The notes under the pieces are model-generated. The model saw only the letters and a list, made by a program, of their open reading frames with translations. It was not told where the DNA came from and searched no databases. A stretch of 64,000 bases of DNA from Pseudomonas solani (lineage in GTDB: Bacteria; Pseudomonadota; Gammaproteobacteria; Pseudomonadales; Pseudomonadaceae), in the NCBI RefSeq assembly GCF_026072635.1, contig NZ_AP023081.1, positions 3,592,501 through 3,656,500 of the forward strand, written 5' to 3'. Made by a program: the position numbers and the translations under genes. Shown here in pieces: positions 30,601-39,355 of this stretch (position 1 is the stretch's first letter; every line of letters begins with the position of its first letter).

Positions 30601-30719
30601 ATCTGCGGGTACTGGCGGATCACCAGCTTGCTGAAGGCCTGGAAGCCCAGCAGCACGATCAGCAGGCTGACCACGGTCGCCAGTACCGGGCGACGGATGA
30701 AGGGATCTGTAAAAGCCAT
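27654..30719 (-). CDS. mexW: RND multidrug efflux transporter, MexW-like, 1021 aa
   Basis: This is the inner-membrane proton/drug antiporter of an RND pump. It has twelve membrane segments with two large periplasmic loops. The proton-relay aspartates in segment 4 (GLVVDDAIVVVENIHRH) are intact and the length is typical. Together with the upstream fusion protein it matches MexVW of P. aeruginosa, which exports fluoroquinolones, tetracycline, chloramphenicol and erythromycin using OprM. No outer-membrane channel gene lies here, which also fits MexVW. Confidence 0.9.
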   Translation of the reverse strand: MAFTDPFIRRPVLATVVSLLIVLLGFQAFSKLVIRQYPQMENALITVTTAYPGANAETIQGYITQPLQQSLASAEGIDYMTSSSQQNLSIISIYARIGSNSDRLFTELLAKANEVKNQLPQDAEDPVLSKEAADASALMYISFYSDELSNPQITDYLSRVIQPKLATLPGMAEAEILGNQVFAMRLWLDPVRMAAYGVTAGDVSDAVRKYNFLSAAGQVKGEYVVTSINATTDLKSPEAFAAIPVKTQGDSRVLVRDIARVEMGAENYDSISSFDGIPSVYIGIKGTPSANPLDVIKHVREIMPELESQLPPNLKVSIAYDATRFIQASIDEVVKTLGEAVLIVIVVVFLFLGAFRSVLIPVITIPLSMIGVLFFMQLMGYSINLLTLLAMVLAIGLVVDDAIVVVENIHRHIEEGKTPFDAAIEGAREIAVPVISMTITLAAVYAPIGFLDGLTGALFREFALTLAGAVIISGVVALTLSPMMCSKLLRHEENPSGLAHKLDMIFERLKRRYQSALHGTLNTRPVVVVFAVIVMALIPILLMMTKSELAPDEDQGIVFLMAKAPQPTNLNYLNAYTDEFVDIFKSFPEYYSSFQINGFDGVQAGIGGFLLKPWDERERTQMELLHEVQGKLDRIPGLQIFGFNLPSLPGTGEGLPFQFVINTPNDYESLLQVTERIKQRAEASGKFAFLNVDLAFDKPEVVVDIDREKAAQMGVSMEDLGSTLALLLGEGEINRFTIDGRSYKVIAQVERAYRDNPDWLNNYYVKSESGAMVPLSTLISVHDTARPTKLKQFQQLNSAIIEGFPVVSMGDAVETVTQIAREEAPRGFAFDYAGASRQYVQEGSALYVTFGLALAIIFLVLAAQFESFRDPLVILVTVPLSICGALIPLFLGISSMNIYTQVGLVTLIGLISKHGILIVEFANQLRRDKGLSAREAVEEAASIRLRPVLMTTAAMVFGMVPLILASGAGAVSRFDIGMVIATGMSIGTLFTLFVLPCVYTLLAKPDPRPATQPEAEPATSH

Positions 30720-30743
30720 ATCGGTATTCCTTGGCGTCGGGCC

Positions 30744-31898
30744 TTATTGCCCGGCGCTGGCTTGTTTGTCCGTTTGCGGCTGCAGGGCCTGGTCATCGGC
30801 GATGGCGACATGGGAACCGTTGTCCAGCTTCAGCTGGCCGGCGGTCACCACCTGCTCCTCGGGCTTGAGACCCTTGAGCACCACGACCTTGCCGTCGCGG
30901 CGCGCTCCGGTCTCGACGAAGCGGCGCTCGACCACCAGCATCGGCTCGCCCTTGTCGTCCTTCTGCACCTGGCCGTCCTCGCCCTTCTTGGCGTCGATCA
31001 CGTAGACCGAGTTGCCGTAGAGGGTGTAGGTGATGGCGGTTTCCGGCACGACGATGCGCGCGGTGTCGCCCGGCAGCAGCACTTCGAGGTTGGCGAACAT
31101 GCCCGGCAGCAGCTTGTTGTCGGGGTTCTGCAGCATGGCGCGGACCTGCAGGTTGCGGGTGCTGTCCTCGACCTTGGGGTTGATCGCCGCGACCGTGCCT
31201 TCGAAGAACTCGCCCGGGTAGGCGGCCACGTTGATGCGCACGCGCTGGTCGATGGCGAGCTTGGGCACCGCTTGCTCGGGCAGGTAGAAGTCGACGAACA
31301 GGGTGCCGAGATCCTGCAGGGTGGCGATGGTGGTGCCGGAGGAGAGAAAGTCACCCACGTCCACCTGGCGGATGCCGATGGTGCCGGAGAAGGGCGCGAC
31401 GATGCGCTTCTTCGCCAGCATGGCCTTCAGTTGGGCAACGCTGGCGGTGGATTTCTGCAGCTCCGAGGACAGGCGGTCGAACTCGCTCTTGGAGATGTTC
31501 TGCCGGTTCACCAGGCTGCGGCCGCGCTCGAACTCCACGCGGGCCAGGGCCAGGGTCGCCTCGGCGGTGGCCAGGCTGGCCTTCTCCACGTCGCTGTCCA
31601 TCTGGATCAGCGGCTGGCCCAGGGTGACCTTCTCGCCGGAGAGGAACAGCACGTCCTGCACGGTGCCACCGACTTCTACGGTCAGGTCGACGCCCTGGAA
31701 GGCCTTGAGCGAGCCGATGGCCGGAAGGCGTTCCTGCCAGGGTTGCTCCACGGCCTTGGCCGCCGAGACGCTGATGGCCGGTTTCGGCGCCGTGAACATG
31801 GCGATCTGCTGTTTGATGGAGAAGACTTTATAAGCGGCGAGCGCAGCCACCACGAGGATGACCACGCCGAGCATGATGAGCATGCGGCGGAGCAACAT
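30744..31898 (-). CDS. mexV: RND efflux periplasmic adaptor, MexV-like, 384 aa
   Basis: This is a membrane fusion protein that links the RND pump to the outer-membrane channel. There is an N-terminal membrane segment (about 5-25), then lipoyl-like, alpha-hairpin and beta-barrel parts (GTVQDVLFLSGEKVTLGQPL, then VAPFSGTIGIRQVDVGDFL). I used ATG 31898 (MLLRRMLIML) with AAGGAA upstream and not the longest frame. There is no lipobox, so it is anchored by the N-terminal segment. It lies 24 bases upstream of mexW in the same operon. Confidence 0.9.
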   Translation of the reverse strand: MLLRRMLIMLGVVILVVAALAAYKVFSIKQQIAMFTAPKPAISVSAAKAVEQPWQERLPAIGSLKAFQGVDLTVEVGGTVQDVLFLSGEKVTLGQPLIQMDSDVEKASLATAEATLALARVEFERGRSLVNRQNISKSEFDRLSSELQKSTASVAQLKAMLAKKRIVAPFSGTIGIRQVDVGDFLSSGTTIATLQDLGTLFVDFYLPEQAVPKLAIDQRVRINVAAYPGEFFEGTVAAINPKVEDSTRNLQVRAMLQNPDNKLLPGMFANLEVLLPGDTARIVVPETAITYTLYGNSVYVIDAKKGEDGQVQKDDKGEPMLVVERRFVETGARRDGKVVVLKGLKPEEQVVTAGQLKLDNGSHVAIADDQALQPQTDKQASAGQ

Positions 31899-31953
31899 AT
31901 TCCGGTTCCTTGGCAAGGCAGATTGAGGCCTGGGAATAGGCGAGGGGTGCACC

Positions 31954-31980
31954 TTAGTACCACTGGCGGGGGCAAGTCAA
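31954..31980 (-). promoter_or_regulatory. Candidate promoter of mexV-mexW
   Basis: On the minus strand TTGACT (31975-31980) and TACTAA (31954-31959) are 15 bp apart, slightly short, about 56 bases before the mexV start. No adjacent regulator gene is seen. Confidence 0.4.
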
Positions 31981-32240
31981 AGGCGCGGAATTGCAAAAGT
32001 TTACATGCTGGCACGATGCCCATTTGGGCGCTTGCAGATCGCCGGAGATCGCCACGGATCGCCTCATTTCAGCCAGCTGGAAACGGCCGCCGGGGGCCCG
32101 TGCGGTTTGCTGTGGAAAAGCACGCTGGACGCCAGGGGCGGCTGGGCGGTGGGCGCAGGGTGCAACCCGGTCAGGGCGCTGGCGCGGCAGGTGCTACCGG
32201 CCGGGGCGGGGCAAGGCACATCCCTGTGCCGGGAAACGCG
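31981..32240. other. Intergenic stretch between mexV and the chemoreceptor gene
   Basis: This 260-base stretch has GATCGCC-type short repeats around 32038-32064 but no ORF, terminator or promoter that I can support. Confidence 0.4.
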
Positions 32241-33872
32241 TCAGGCGCTGAAGCGGCGGGTGACCCCGTTGAGCTCGCCGGAGAGCTCGTGCAGGCGGGT
32301 ACTGGCCGCCTCGGTGCGTTGCACATTTTCGTTGTTGGTGACGGCGATGGCGGTGATTTCGGTGAGGTTGCGCGAGATGTCCTCGGCCACCGAGGTCTGC
32401 TCCTCGGCCGCCGTGGCGATCTGCCGGTTCATGTCGCGGATGGCTTCCACCGCACCGGTGATGCGCTGCAGCATGGCGCCGGCCTCGGTGACCTGGGTGA
32501 CGCTCTGCTCGCTGCGGTTCTGGCCGTTCTCGATGGCGCGCACCGCGTTCACCGCGCCGGTCTGCACCGTGTCGATGATCTGGTGGATCTCGGCGGTGGA
32601 TTCGGCGGTGCGCTGGGCGAGGGTACGTACCTCGTCGGCGACCACGGCGAAACCACGGCCCTGCTCGCCGGCGCGGGCCGCTTCGATGGCGGCGTTGAGC
32701 GCCAGCAGGTTGGTCTGCTCGGCGATGCCACGGATCACTTCCAGCACCTTGCTGATGCGGCCGCTGTCGTTCTCCAGGCGGCGGATCACGTCGGCCGTGG
32801 AGTCGATCTCGCCGCGCATGCCGGTGATGCTCTGGATGGTCGCCTGCATCACCCGCTCGCCCTGCTGGGCGGAACTGTCGGCATCGTCGGCGGCGCGGGC
32901 GGCGTCGGCGGCGTGGCGCGCCACTTCCTGGGCGGTGGCGGACATCTCGTGCATCGCCGTGGCCACCTGGTCGGTGCGCGAGAACTGCTCGCGGGTGCCG
33001 CCTGCCATCAGCGTGGCGATGGCGTTGAGCTCGCCGCTGGCGCTGTCCAGTTCGGCGGTGCTGTGCTTCAGGCGGTTGAAGGTGTCGGCGAGGAAGTCGC
33101 GGAGAACGTTGGCCGAATTGGCCAGGCGCCCCAGCTCATCGCGGCGGCTGGTGTCGACGCGCTCGCCGAAGTTGCCCTGGCTGAGGCGGGCGATGTGGTC
33201 GATCAGGTTGCGGATCGGGTCGATCAGGCGGCGGTTGATCAGCCAGATCGCCAGCAGGCCGATCAGCACGCTGGACACCAGCATCACCACCAGGCCGGTG
33301 GTCACGGTGCTGGCGGCGCTGGCACTGATTTCGGCGGACTGCTGGGTGCCGCGGTCATGCAGCTGGGTGACCAGGGCCGTCATCTGCTCGCTGGTGGCGC
33401 GGTCGATGCCCTGCACGGCCTTGTCGCCTGCACTCGGGTCGGCGCCGGCGGCGAGGAAGGCTTCGCGGCCCTTGCGGTAGGCAGCGCCCAGGCTCTGGTG
33501 CTCATTGCGCAGGCGCTCCACCTGGCTCTGCAGGCTGGAGTCGCCCTGCTCGCGGGCCTCGCTGACCAGCTTGCCGAGGATGTCCTGCACCTTGCGCTCC
33601 TGGTCCTCGAACTGGCCCCAGTACTTGGACAGGGCAGCCGAATCCTTGCCGCGCAGGAGGACGTTCTTCCATTCCTGCACCTGGCCCTTGAATTCGACGT
33701 TGGCGCTGTCGACGAGGCTCGACGCCTCCAGCGTTCCGCCTACCAGGTTGCGGTAGGACTGGATCCCTCCAGATAGAAAGTTGAAGCAGGTCAAGGCTAT
33801 GACCAGGATCAGCAGCAGGCTGCCGCCCAACAACGCGAGTAGCTGGCCTCGCAGGGAAGTTTGCAGGGACAT
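32241..33872 (-). CDS. Methyl-accepting chemotaxis protein, 543 aa
   Basis: This is a transmembrane chemoreceptor. Membrane segments lie at about 11-31 and 186-210 around a periplasmic helical ligand domain of about 155 residues (four-helix-bundle type). HAMP follows (about 211-265), then the cytoplasmic signalling domain with the conserved hairpin tip (IAEQTNLLALNAAIEAARAG). It should form arrays with CheA and CheW and control motility. There is no C-terminal CheR-binding pentapeptide (it ends VTRRFSA). The ligand is unknown, and no chemotaxis gene is adjacent. Confidence 0.93.
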   Translation of the reverse strand: MSLQTSLRGQLLALLGGSLLLILVIALTCFNFLSGGIQSYRNLVGGTLEASSLVDSANVEFKGQVQEWKNVLLRGKDSAALSKYWGQFEDQERKVQDILGKLVSEAREQGDSSLQSQVERLRNEHQSLGAAYRKGREAFLAAGADPSAGDKAVQGIDRATSEQMTALVTQLHDRGTQQSAEISASAASTVTTGLVVMLVSSVLIGLLAIWLINRRLIDPIRNLIDHIARLSQGNFGERVDTSRRDELGRLANSANVLRDFLADTFNRLKHSTAELDSASGELNAIATLMAGGTREQFSRTDQVATAMHEMSATAQEVARHAADAARAADDADSSAQQGERVMQATIQSITGMRGEIDSTADVIRRLENDSGRISKVLEVIRGIAEQTNLLALNAAIEAARAGEQGRGFAVVADEVRTLAQRTAESTAEIHQIIDTVQTGAVNAVRAIENGQNRSEQSVTQVTEAGAMLQRITGAVEAIRDMNRQIATAAEEQTSVAEDISRNLTEITAIAVTNNENVQRTEAASTRLHELSGELNGVTRRFSA

Positions 33873-33971
33873 GGGATTACGCCTCGGGGACGTGGGAGGG
33901 ATGGGTTGCAGATGGAGTATAGGTCGGCCGCCGCGACCATTCGTTTAGGCCGCGGCGACGAAATGCAGGGG

Positions 33972-35066
33972 TCAGGCCAGGTGCAGGTGGTTGTCCCAGA
34001 GTCCGGCGGGGAGTTGCAGTGGAGCGGCGGCGATCTCGGCCTTGCGGCAGTCGTAGAGGCGGCAGCGGCCTTGGCCGGAGGTGACCACGAAGCCGTCCTT
34101 CACCGCGCCGACGCCGGCGCAGTCGGGCAGGGGCGCGTCCAGGCGCACGGCGCCGCTGTCCAGGTCCCAGATGAAGAAGCGATTGCCGCGCGGGGCGGTC
34201 AGGGCCACCAGGCGCAGCTCGTCGTGGATGGCGACGCTGGCGGTGTACTGGGCCATCGACAGACGCTGCTCGTCCGCCAGGGGGAAGGGCTGGAAGGGTT
34301 GGCCCGGGCGCTTGATCGCCAGCAGATCGGCGTGGTCGCTGGCGTCGCCCATGTACTGCTGGCCGGCGACTAGGGTGCCGTCGGCGGCGATGGCCAGGTG
34401 GCGCACGCTGTTCATCTGCTGGGGCAGGGTCTCGCGGGAGATCAGGCTGCCGTCGCGGCGCATCAGCACCAGGCTCGGCTCCATGGCGTGGAGGTTCATT
34501 TCCACGCGGCTCTCGGCCTCGGTGCGGATGCCGCCGTTGGCGACCACGAAGGTCTCGCCGTCGGGCATCCAGGACACCTGGTGCGGGCCCAGGCCGTGGG
34601 TGGACAGCTCGCCCTGGTGGACCAGCCGGCGGTCGGCGTAGGCATAGACGCCGAGCAGGCCGCGGCCCGGGTCGCTGGTGTCGTTGTCGGTGGTGTAGAG
34701 CCACTCGCCGCTCCTGTGGAACACGCCGTGCCCGTAGAAGTGGCGGTTGGGCAGGGACTTCACCGTCTGCAGCAGGCTGCCGTCGGTGAGGTCGATCAGG
34801 TAGCTCTCGGTGCCCGGGCGGCGGGCGACGAACAGGGCCACCGCTTCGCTGGGGTGCTCGACGATGTCGTGGCAGCGCTGGGCCACGCGGGTGGCGAACA
34901 CCTGGGTGCCGTCGAGGCGGTAGCCGACGGCGTAGTGGCCGCCGTCGGCATCGTCACGGGCGGAGAGCAGCAGCGGGTCGCGGCCTTTGCGGCTCAGGGT
35001 CCAGCCGCCGAGCGTCACGGCGCCGAGCAGCAGGCTGCCGAGGGCGAGTACCTGGCGGCGGAACAT
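33972..35066 (-). CDS. DUF1513 periplasmic beta-propeller-like protein, 364 aa
   Basis: The N-terminus MFRRQVLALGSLLLGAV combines a twin arginine with a hydrophobic core, so it may use Tat or Sec export. The body has repeated WD/propeller-like blades (GEWLYTTDNDT, PDGETFVVANGG, RFFIWDLDSG), consistent with DUF1513. An alternative start at 35078 overlaps the previous stop. The function is unknown, but its fixed partnership with imelysin and di-heme proteins points to periplasmic iron handling. It is last in the run of three closely spaced minus-strand genes. Confidence 0.82.
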   Translation of the reverse strand: MFRRQVLALGSLLLGAVTLGGWTLSRKGRDPLLLSARDDADGGHYAVGYRLDGTQVFATRVAQRCHDIVEHPSEAVALFVARRPGTESYLIDLTDGSLLQTVKSLPNRHFYGHGVFHRSGEWLYTTDNDTSDPGRGLLGVYAYADRRLVHQGELSTHGLGPHQVSWMPDGETFVVANGGIRTEAESRVEMNLHAMEPSLVLMRRDGSLISRETLPQQMNSVRHLAIAADGTLVAGQQYMGDASDHADLLAIKRPGQPFQPFPLADEQRLSMAQYTASVAIHDELRLVALTAPRGNRFFIWDLDSGAVRLDAPLPDCAGVGAVKDGFVVTSGQGRCRLYDCRKAEIAAAPLQLPAGLWDNHLHLA

Positions 35067-35067
35067 A

Positions 35068-36132
35068 TCAGTCACCATCGTTGGCGTTGAAGCCGAGTTG
35101 CACGTTGAGGACGCGGGCCAGCTCGTTGGAGTGCAGGCGGTGCACCACGTCGAGGCTGTCGTAGAAGACGTTCAGTTGCTTGAGGCCTTCCTCGCTCTGC
35201 AGCAGTTTGCTCAGCGGCGGGTCCAGGGCTTCGAGCTTGGCGCGGGCGTCGGCATAGGCGGCGTCGATCTTCTCCGCCAGGGCCTTCTGGTCATCGCCCA
35301 GCAGGCTGCGGATGCCCTTGCCGTCGGCGCCCTGCCACAGCTGCTCGGCGCTGAGCAGGCTGGCGCCCAGGCTGGCCAGGGAGGTGTCGCTGCGCCAGCC
35401 ATCGGCCTGGTAGGGCTGCGGCTGGCTCTTGGTCTGGCGGCCCATGGGCGTGCCGAGCTTCTTCTTCAGGGTGTCCAGGGCGGTGACCTGGACCCGCAGC
35501 AGCTCGGAGACGGCCTCGTGGGAGTCCGCGTAGCGCTGGTTGGGGAACTTGCTCAGTTGCTCGAGCATGCCGTCCTTGCTGTTCCAGGAGGCGAGGATTT
35601 CCTCGGCGAGGCTCTGCTGGCGCTGGCCGATGGCTTCCAGCAGCGGGCAGTAGCGGGCCTTCTGTTCCTGGTCGGCCAGGTCCAGGTTGCTGTCGAAGAG
35701 GATGTATTCGTAGGCCGAGAGGCCCTGCACCACGACGCTGGACTTGGCCAGGCCGGCGGCGTCGATGTCGGGCTTGGCCTTGACCAGCTGCTCGACCTGG
35801 CGACCCACCAGGTTCTTCTTGTCCGGCCAGAACTGCACCTGCCAGGCGCGGTTGCCTTCGGCCAGCGGACCGACCATCAGCGGCTGCAGCTCGGCCCAGG
35901 CCTTCTGTGCCACGAGGAAATCGGCGCGGGCCTTGTCCAGCTCTTCCTTGCCGGAGCAGAACGCCAGGGCGCTGGCGGCCAGGGCGCGGTCGGCTTCCAC
36001 CCAGCGGCTGTAGGTGGGCAGGATCACCTGCTTGGCCAGCGCAGCGGTGGCCTGGGCTTGCGGGTCCTGTGGGGCGCAGGCGCCGAGAGCCAGGGCGGCG
36101 AGGCTGGTGAAGAGCAGTTTGGGTCTGAACAT
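35068..36132 (-). CDS. Imelysin-family lipoprotein, 354 aa
   Basis: A lipoprotein signal peptide (MFRPKLLFTSLAALALGAC, cleavage before C19) precedes an imelysin/EfeO-type helical domain. In this copy the conserved GxHxxE motif reads GLSAYEYILF, so the histidine is lost and metal binding may differ from classical imelysin. The stop overlaps the possible DUF1513 start and lies 10 bases after the di-heme gene, which indicates one operon. Imelysin-like proteins are linked to periplasmic iron uptake. Confidence 0.85.
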   Translation of the reverse strand: MFRPKLLFTSLAALALGACAPQDPQAQATAALAKQVILPTYSRWVEADRALAASALAFCSGKEELDKARADFLVAQKAWAELQPLMVGPLAEGNRAWQVQFWPDKKNLVGRQVEQLVKAKPDIDAAGLAKSSVVVQGLSAYEYILFDSNLDLADQEQKARYCPLLEAIGQRQQSLAEEILASWNSKDGMLEQLSKFPNQRYADSHEAVSELLRVQVTALDTLKKKLGTPMGRQTKSQPQPYQADGWRSDTSLASLGASLLSAEQLWQGADGKGIRSLLGDDQKALAEKIDAAYADARAKLEALDPPLSKLLQSEEGLKQLNVFYDSLDVVHRLHSNELARVLNVQLGFNANDGD

Positions 36133-36142
36133 GCAGGGCTCC

Positions 36143-37570
36143 TTAAAGGGAATTCAGGAATGCCAGCAGCGCGGCTCGCTGTCCAGCGTCATAGCGCATG
36201 ACGGTCTGTTTCGCCGTCTCGGCCTCGCCGCCGTGCCAGAGGATGGCCTCGAGCAGGTTGCGGGCGCGCCCATCGTGAAGGAAACGGGTGTGGCCATTGA
36301 CCGCTTCGGTCAGGCCGATGCCCCAGAGGGGCGCGGTGCGCCAGTCGCGGCCGCTTGCCTGGAACTCGGGACGGCCGTCGGCCAGCCCCTCGCCCATGTC
36401 GTGCAGCAGCAGGTCGCTGTAGGGGCGGATCACCTGGTTGGCAAGCTCCGGCTCGGCGGCATCGCTGCCGGTGGTGAAGCTTGGTACGTGGCAGCCCTGG
36501 CAGCCGGCCTGGTGGAACAGCCCTTTGCCGTCGAGCACCTGCGGGTCGTTCACCTGGCGCCGTGCGGGCACGGCGAGGTTGCGGGCATAGAACAGCACCA
36601 GGCGCAGGATGTTGTCGCTGACCTCGGGCACGCCGCCGTTGACCGCGGCCAGGCAGTCGACCTGGGCGGGCATGCAGTCGTCGCGGGGCAGCAGGCTGGT
36701 GGTCAGGCCCATGTCGCCGGAGAAGGCGTGGGCGTTCTGCTGGTTGAGGCTGGGCTGGCCGGCCTTCCAGCCGAAGCGGCCGAGCACGGTCTTGCCGGCG
36801 GCGTCATCCCAGACCTGGTTGGCGCGGCCGACGATGCCGGCGGGCTTGTCCTTCGAGACGCCCACGTTGGCGAGGATGGCGGCTTCGGGAATGGCCTCCA
36901 GCAGGCCCAGGCCGATCATCGGCGGGGCGACGCGGGCGGAGAACATGGTCTGCGGGTGCATGGGGCCGTAGCCGAGCTGGGTGATTTCCAGGGTCGGCTT
37001 CTGCAGCTCCACACGGGTGCCGTCGGCGAGGGTCACCGGCACCGTCTCATAGCGCATGCGCACCTTGCCTTCCGGGGCGACGCCGGGGATGGCCACGTCC
37101 TGCAGCTGGCCGCCGTACACCGGTTCGGGCACCACGCCCAGGCGCTCCAGGGTGCGCTGGTGCTCGGCCTTGGCTTCGGCCGGGATGGACAGGCGCACCA
37201 GCATGGACACGGCATTGATCGCGCCCGGCTCGGGCGGATGGCCGCGGCCGTCCTTGATGTGGCAGTTCTGGCAGGCGTTGGTGTTGAACAGCGGGCCCAG
37301 GCCATCACGGGCGGTGGTGGAGGAGGGCGCGATCACCCAGGGATTGCGGAAGAAGCTGTTGCCGACGCTGAAGTCCAGGCGCCGGCTCGGCGGCAGGTTG
37401 GCCGAGGGCAGCGAGAAGGCGTTGCGGTCACTCTGGTCGACCGTGGTGGCGCCGCCGGAAAGGTGCTCACCCGGCTCTGCCTGGGTGAAGCGTGGCGCGT
37501 CGTCGCAAGCGCCCAGGCCAAGTACTAGCAGCAGGGGAAATGCGCGGCGCAAGGCCGATGAAGCGGGCAT
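36143..37570 (-). CDS. Di-heme c-type cytochrome oxidoreductase (thiol oxidoreductase-like), lipoprotein, 475 aa
   Basis: I chose ATG 37570 (MPASSALRRAFPLLLVLGLGAC), which gives a lipobox; the longest frame runs 74 codons further with no support. Two c-type heme sites are visible, CQNCH in NTNACQNCHIKDGRG and CQGCH in QAGCQGCHVPSF. The family resembles the CcP/MauG group and is found with imelysins. It may oxidise or reduce iron or another substrate in the periplasm, which is inference. It is first of the three-gene group ending in the DUF1513 gene. Confidence 0.87.
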   Translation of the reverse strand: MPASSALRRAFPLLLVLGLGACDDAPRFTQAEPGEHLSGGATTVDQSDRNAFSLPSANLPPSRRLDFSVGNSFFRNPWVIAPSSTTARDGLGPLFNTNACQNCHIKDGRGHPPEPGAINAVSMLVRLSIPAEAKAEHQRTLERLGVVPEPVYGGQLQDVAIPGVAPEGKVRMRYETVPVTLADGTRVELQKPTLEITQLGYGPMHPQTMFSARVAPPMIGLGLLEAIPEAAILANVGVSKDKPAGIVGRANQVWDDAAGKTVLGRFGWKAGQPSLNQQNAHAFSGDMGLTTSLLPRDDCMPAQVDCLAAVNGGVPEVSDNILRLVLFYARNLAVPARRQVNDPQVLDGKGLFHQAGCQGCHVPSFTTGSDAAEPELANQVIRPYSDLLLHDMGEGLADGRPEFQASGRDWRTAPLWGIGLTEAVNGHTRFLHDGRARNLLEAILWHGGEAETAKQTVMRYDAGQRAALLAFLNSL

Positions 37571-37762
37571 TGGCGGGGTCCGGTCGGCTGAAAACAGGCG
37601 GGCAATGTTAGCAGGCGAAGGATCATTAAATAAGAGGGATTTGCGTTTGCCCATGAGGGCGATCCGCTGCTCGGGCGGGTGCGTCAAAAGGCCCGGGGAA
37701 GAAGCTGGGGCCCGCATGGGGAGCGGCCCTGCGCTGCTCTTTCGCGGGCTGACGAGCGCCCA

Positions 37763-37798
37763 CAAAAAAGCGGATGCGGCGTTGCGCCGCATCCGCTT
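37763..37798 (-). terminator. Terminator of the imelysin gene at 37.8-39.2 kb
   Basis: An 11-bp perfect stem, GCGGATGCGGC / GCCGCATCCGC (37770-37780 and 37786-37796), is followed on the minus strand by a T6 run. It separates the first imelysin gene from the next three. Confidence 0.9.
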
Positions 37799-37816
37799 CG
37801 CTTGTTACCGGGTCGA

Positions 37817-39154
37817 TCAGAATTCGTGATCGGCGTTGTCCGGTTTCAGGTCGCTGATGCCCAGCTTGCCAGCGGCTTGCTCGATGGCACCGGTCTGCTT
37901 GACCAGGGCGGCGATGGCGTCACGGACGATCTGGTTGCCTTCGGCGTTGTCCGGGGCGATCAGCTGGTCGAAGTGCACGCCCTTGTTGGCGCTGTCCACC
38001 AGGACCTGCAGCTTGGCCTCGGTGGCTTCCAGGTCGGCCTTCAGGGTGGTGTCGGTCGCGGCGTCGGTCTTGGCGACCAGGGACGACAGGCTCGGGCCGG
38101 TCAGGGTGGTGCCGTCGACCTTCTTGTACTCGCCCAGGTAGACGTTGCGGATGCCCTTGCCGTTGTAGAAGTGCGAATTGTGGGTGTTGTCGCTGAAGCA
38201 GTCGTGCTCGTCTTCAGGGGAGTTGGCTTCCAGCGCGACCTTCATGCGCTCGCCGGCCAGTTCGCCCAGGGACAGGCTGCCCATGCCGAAGAGCATCTTG
38301 CGCAGGCCGGATTCGGCCGGTTCGGCTTCCAGCTTGGCGCGGTAGTTGTCGGCAACGCCGGCTTTCCACTGGCCGACCATGTAGTCCAGGTCGCTGACCA
38401 GCAGGTCGGTGGCGGCCTTCAGGTAGGCGGCGCGGCGGTCGCAGTTGCCGCCGGTGCAGTCCTTGCCCTGGGCGTAGTCGGTAGCCGGGCGGTTGCCGGC
38501 GCCCGGGCCGGTGCCGTTCAGGTCCTGGCCCCAGAGGAGGAATTCGATGGCGTGGTAGCCGGTGGCGACGTTGGCTTCGGAACCGCCCAGCTCGTTCAGG
38601 CTGGAGAGCTTCTCACCGGTGATCTCGGTGACGTCGATCTTGTCTTCGCCGACCTGGATTTCCTTGTTGGCGATGATGTTGGCGGTGGCGCCCGGGTTGC
38701 CCAGCGCATGCTGGTAGTCCTTGGCGACGTAGTCGATCAGGCCTTCGTCCAGCGGCCAGGCGTTGAGGCCGCCTTCCCAATCGTCGACAACGGCGTTGCC
38801 GAAGCGGAAGACTTCGCTCTGCATGTACGGGGTGCGCGCGGCCAGCCAGGCTTCGCGGGCGGCTTTCAGGGTGTCGTCGCCAGGCTTGGCGATGAAGGCG
38901 TCGACGGCTTTCTGCAGGTTCACGGCGGTGCTGTGAGCATCGCTGAACACGGCCAGGGCCAGGTCGGCGTAGTGGTTGACCACGGCCTTGGCGGCGGCTT
39001 CGTCGACTTTCGCTACGGTCGCGGCAGGCGTGCTGCTGGCGGCTGCTGGAGCGGCGGCTTGCGGTGCGGCGGCCTTGTCCTTGTCGTCGCCGCAACCGGC
39101 GAGAGTGATGGCAATGGCAAGCAGGCTGGCAGTAGCCAGGGGCATACGACTCAT
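37817..39154 (-). CDS. icmP: Imelysin family lipoprotein, IcmP-like, 445 aa
   Basis: A signal peptide with lipobox ITLAGC (C21) is followed by an Ala-rich linker and the imelysin domain with an intact GxHxxE motif (GYHAIEFLLWG). IcmP of P. aeruginosa was described as an insulin-cleaving metalloprotease. The family is now mostly viewed as iron-uptake related. Two CxxxxC-type cysteines occur in KDCTGGNCDRR. A Fur-like site lies upstream, so iron repression is likely. Its own terminator isolates it from the following di-heme gene. Confidence 0.87.
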   Translation of the reverse strand: MSRMPLATASLLAIAITLAGCGDDKDKAAAPQAAAPAAASSTPAATVAKVDEAAAKAVVNHYADLALAVFSDAHSTAVNLQKAVDAFIAKPGDDTLKAAREAWLAARTPYMQSEVFRFGNAVVDDWEGGLNAWPLDEGLIDYVAKDYQHALGNPGATANIIANKEIQVGEDKIDVTEITGEKLSSLNELGGSEANVATGYHAIEFLLWGQDLNGTGPGAGNRPATDYAQGKDCTGGNCDRRAAYLKAATDLLVSDLDYMVGQWKAGVADNYRAKLEAEPAESGLRKMLFGMGSLSLGELAGERMKVALEANSPEDEHDCFSDNTHNSHFYNGKGIRNVYLGEYKKVDGTTLTGPSLSSLVAKTDAATDTTLKADLEATEAKLQVLVDSANKGVHFDQLIAPDNAEGNQIVRDAIAALVKQTGAIEQAAGKLGISDLKPDNADHEF

Positions 39155-39212
39155 GGCGAATTCCTTTGCGTGTTGTGGGGGACGTGGCGCAATTGCGCCC
39201 GAGAAACCGCGA

Positions 39213-39231
39213 CATAATGCGAAAGATTTGC
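39213..39231. promoter_or_regulatory. Fur-box-like site upstream of icmP
   Basis: CATAATGCGAAAGATTTGC matches 12 of 19 positions of the Fur consensus GATAATGATAATCATTATC, about 60 bases before the icmP start. This is a level often seen in Pseudomonas Fur sites but not decisive. Confidence 0.45.
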
Positions 39232-39355
39232 ATTTTTGAAAAGGCCCGATGCAGCGTCCCCTGGATGCGGGATGTGCCCGTGGTCTCTATGCGCCAGCCG
39301 GGCTGACGTTAGAATGCCAGCAGTCTTGTTCCACCGAAGCCAAGGAGTTGCTCGC

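Noticed and set aside
28842..33776. 1644-aa plus-strand ORF across mexW, mexV and the chemoreceptor gene
   Set aside because: It is antisense to three clear genes and spans their intergenic regions, and its His/Gly/Val-rich composition is typical of shadow frames.
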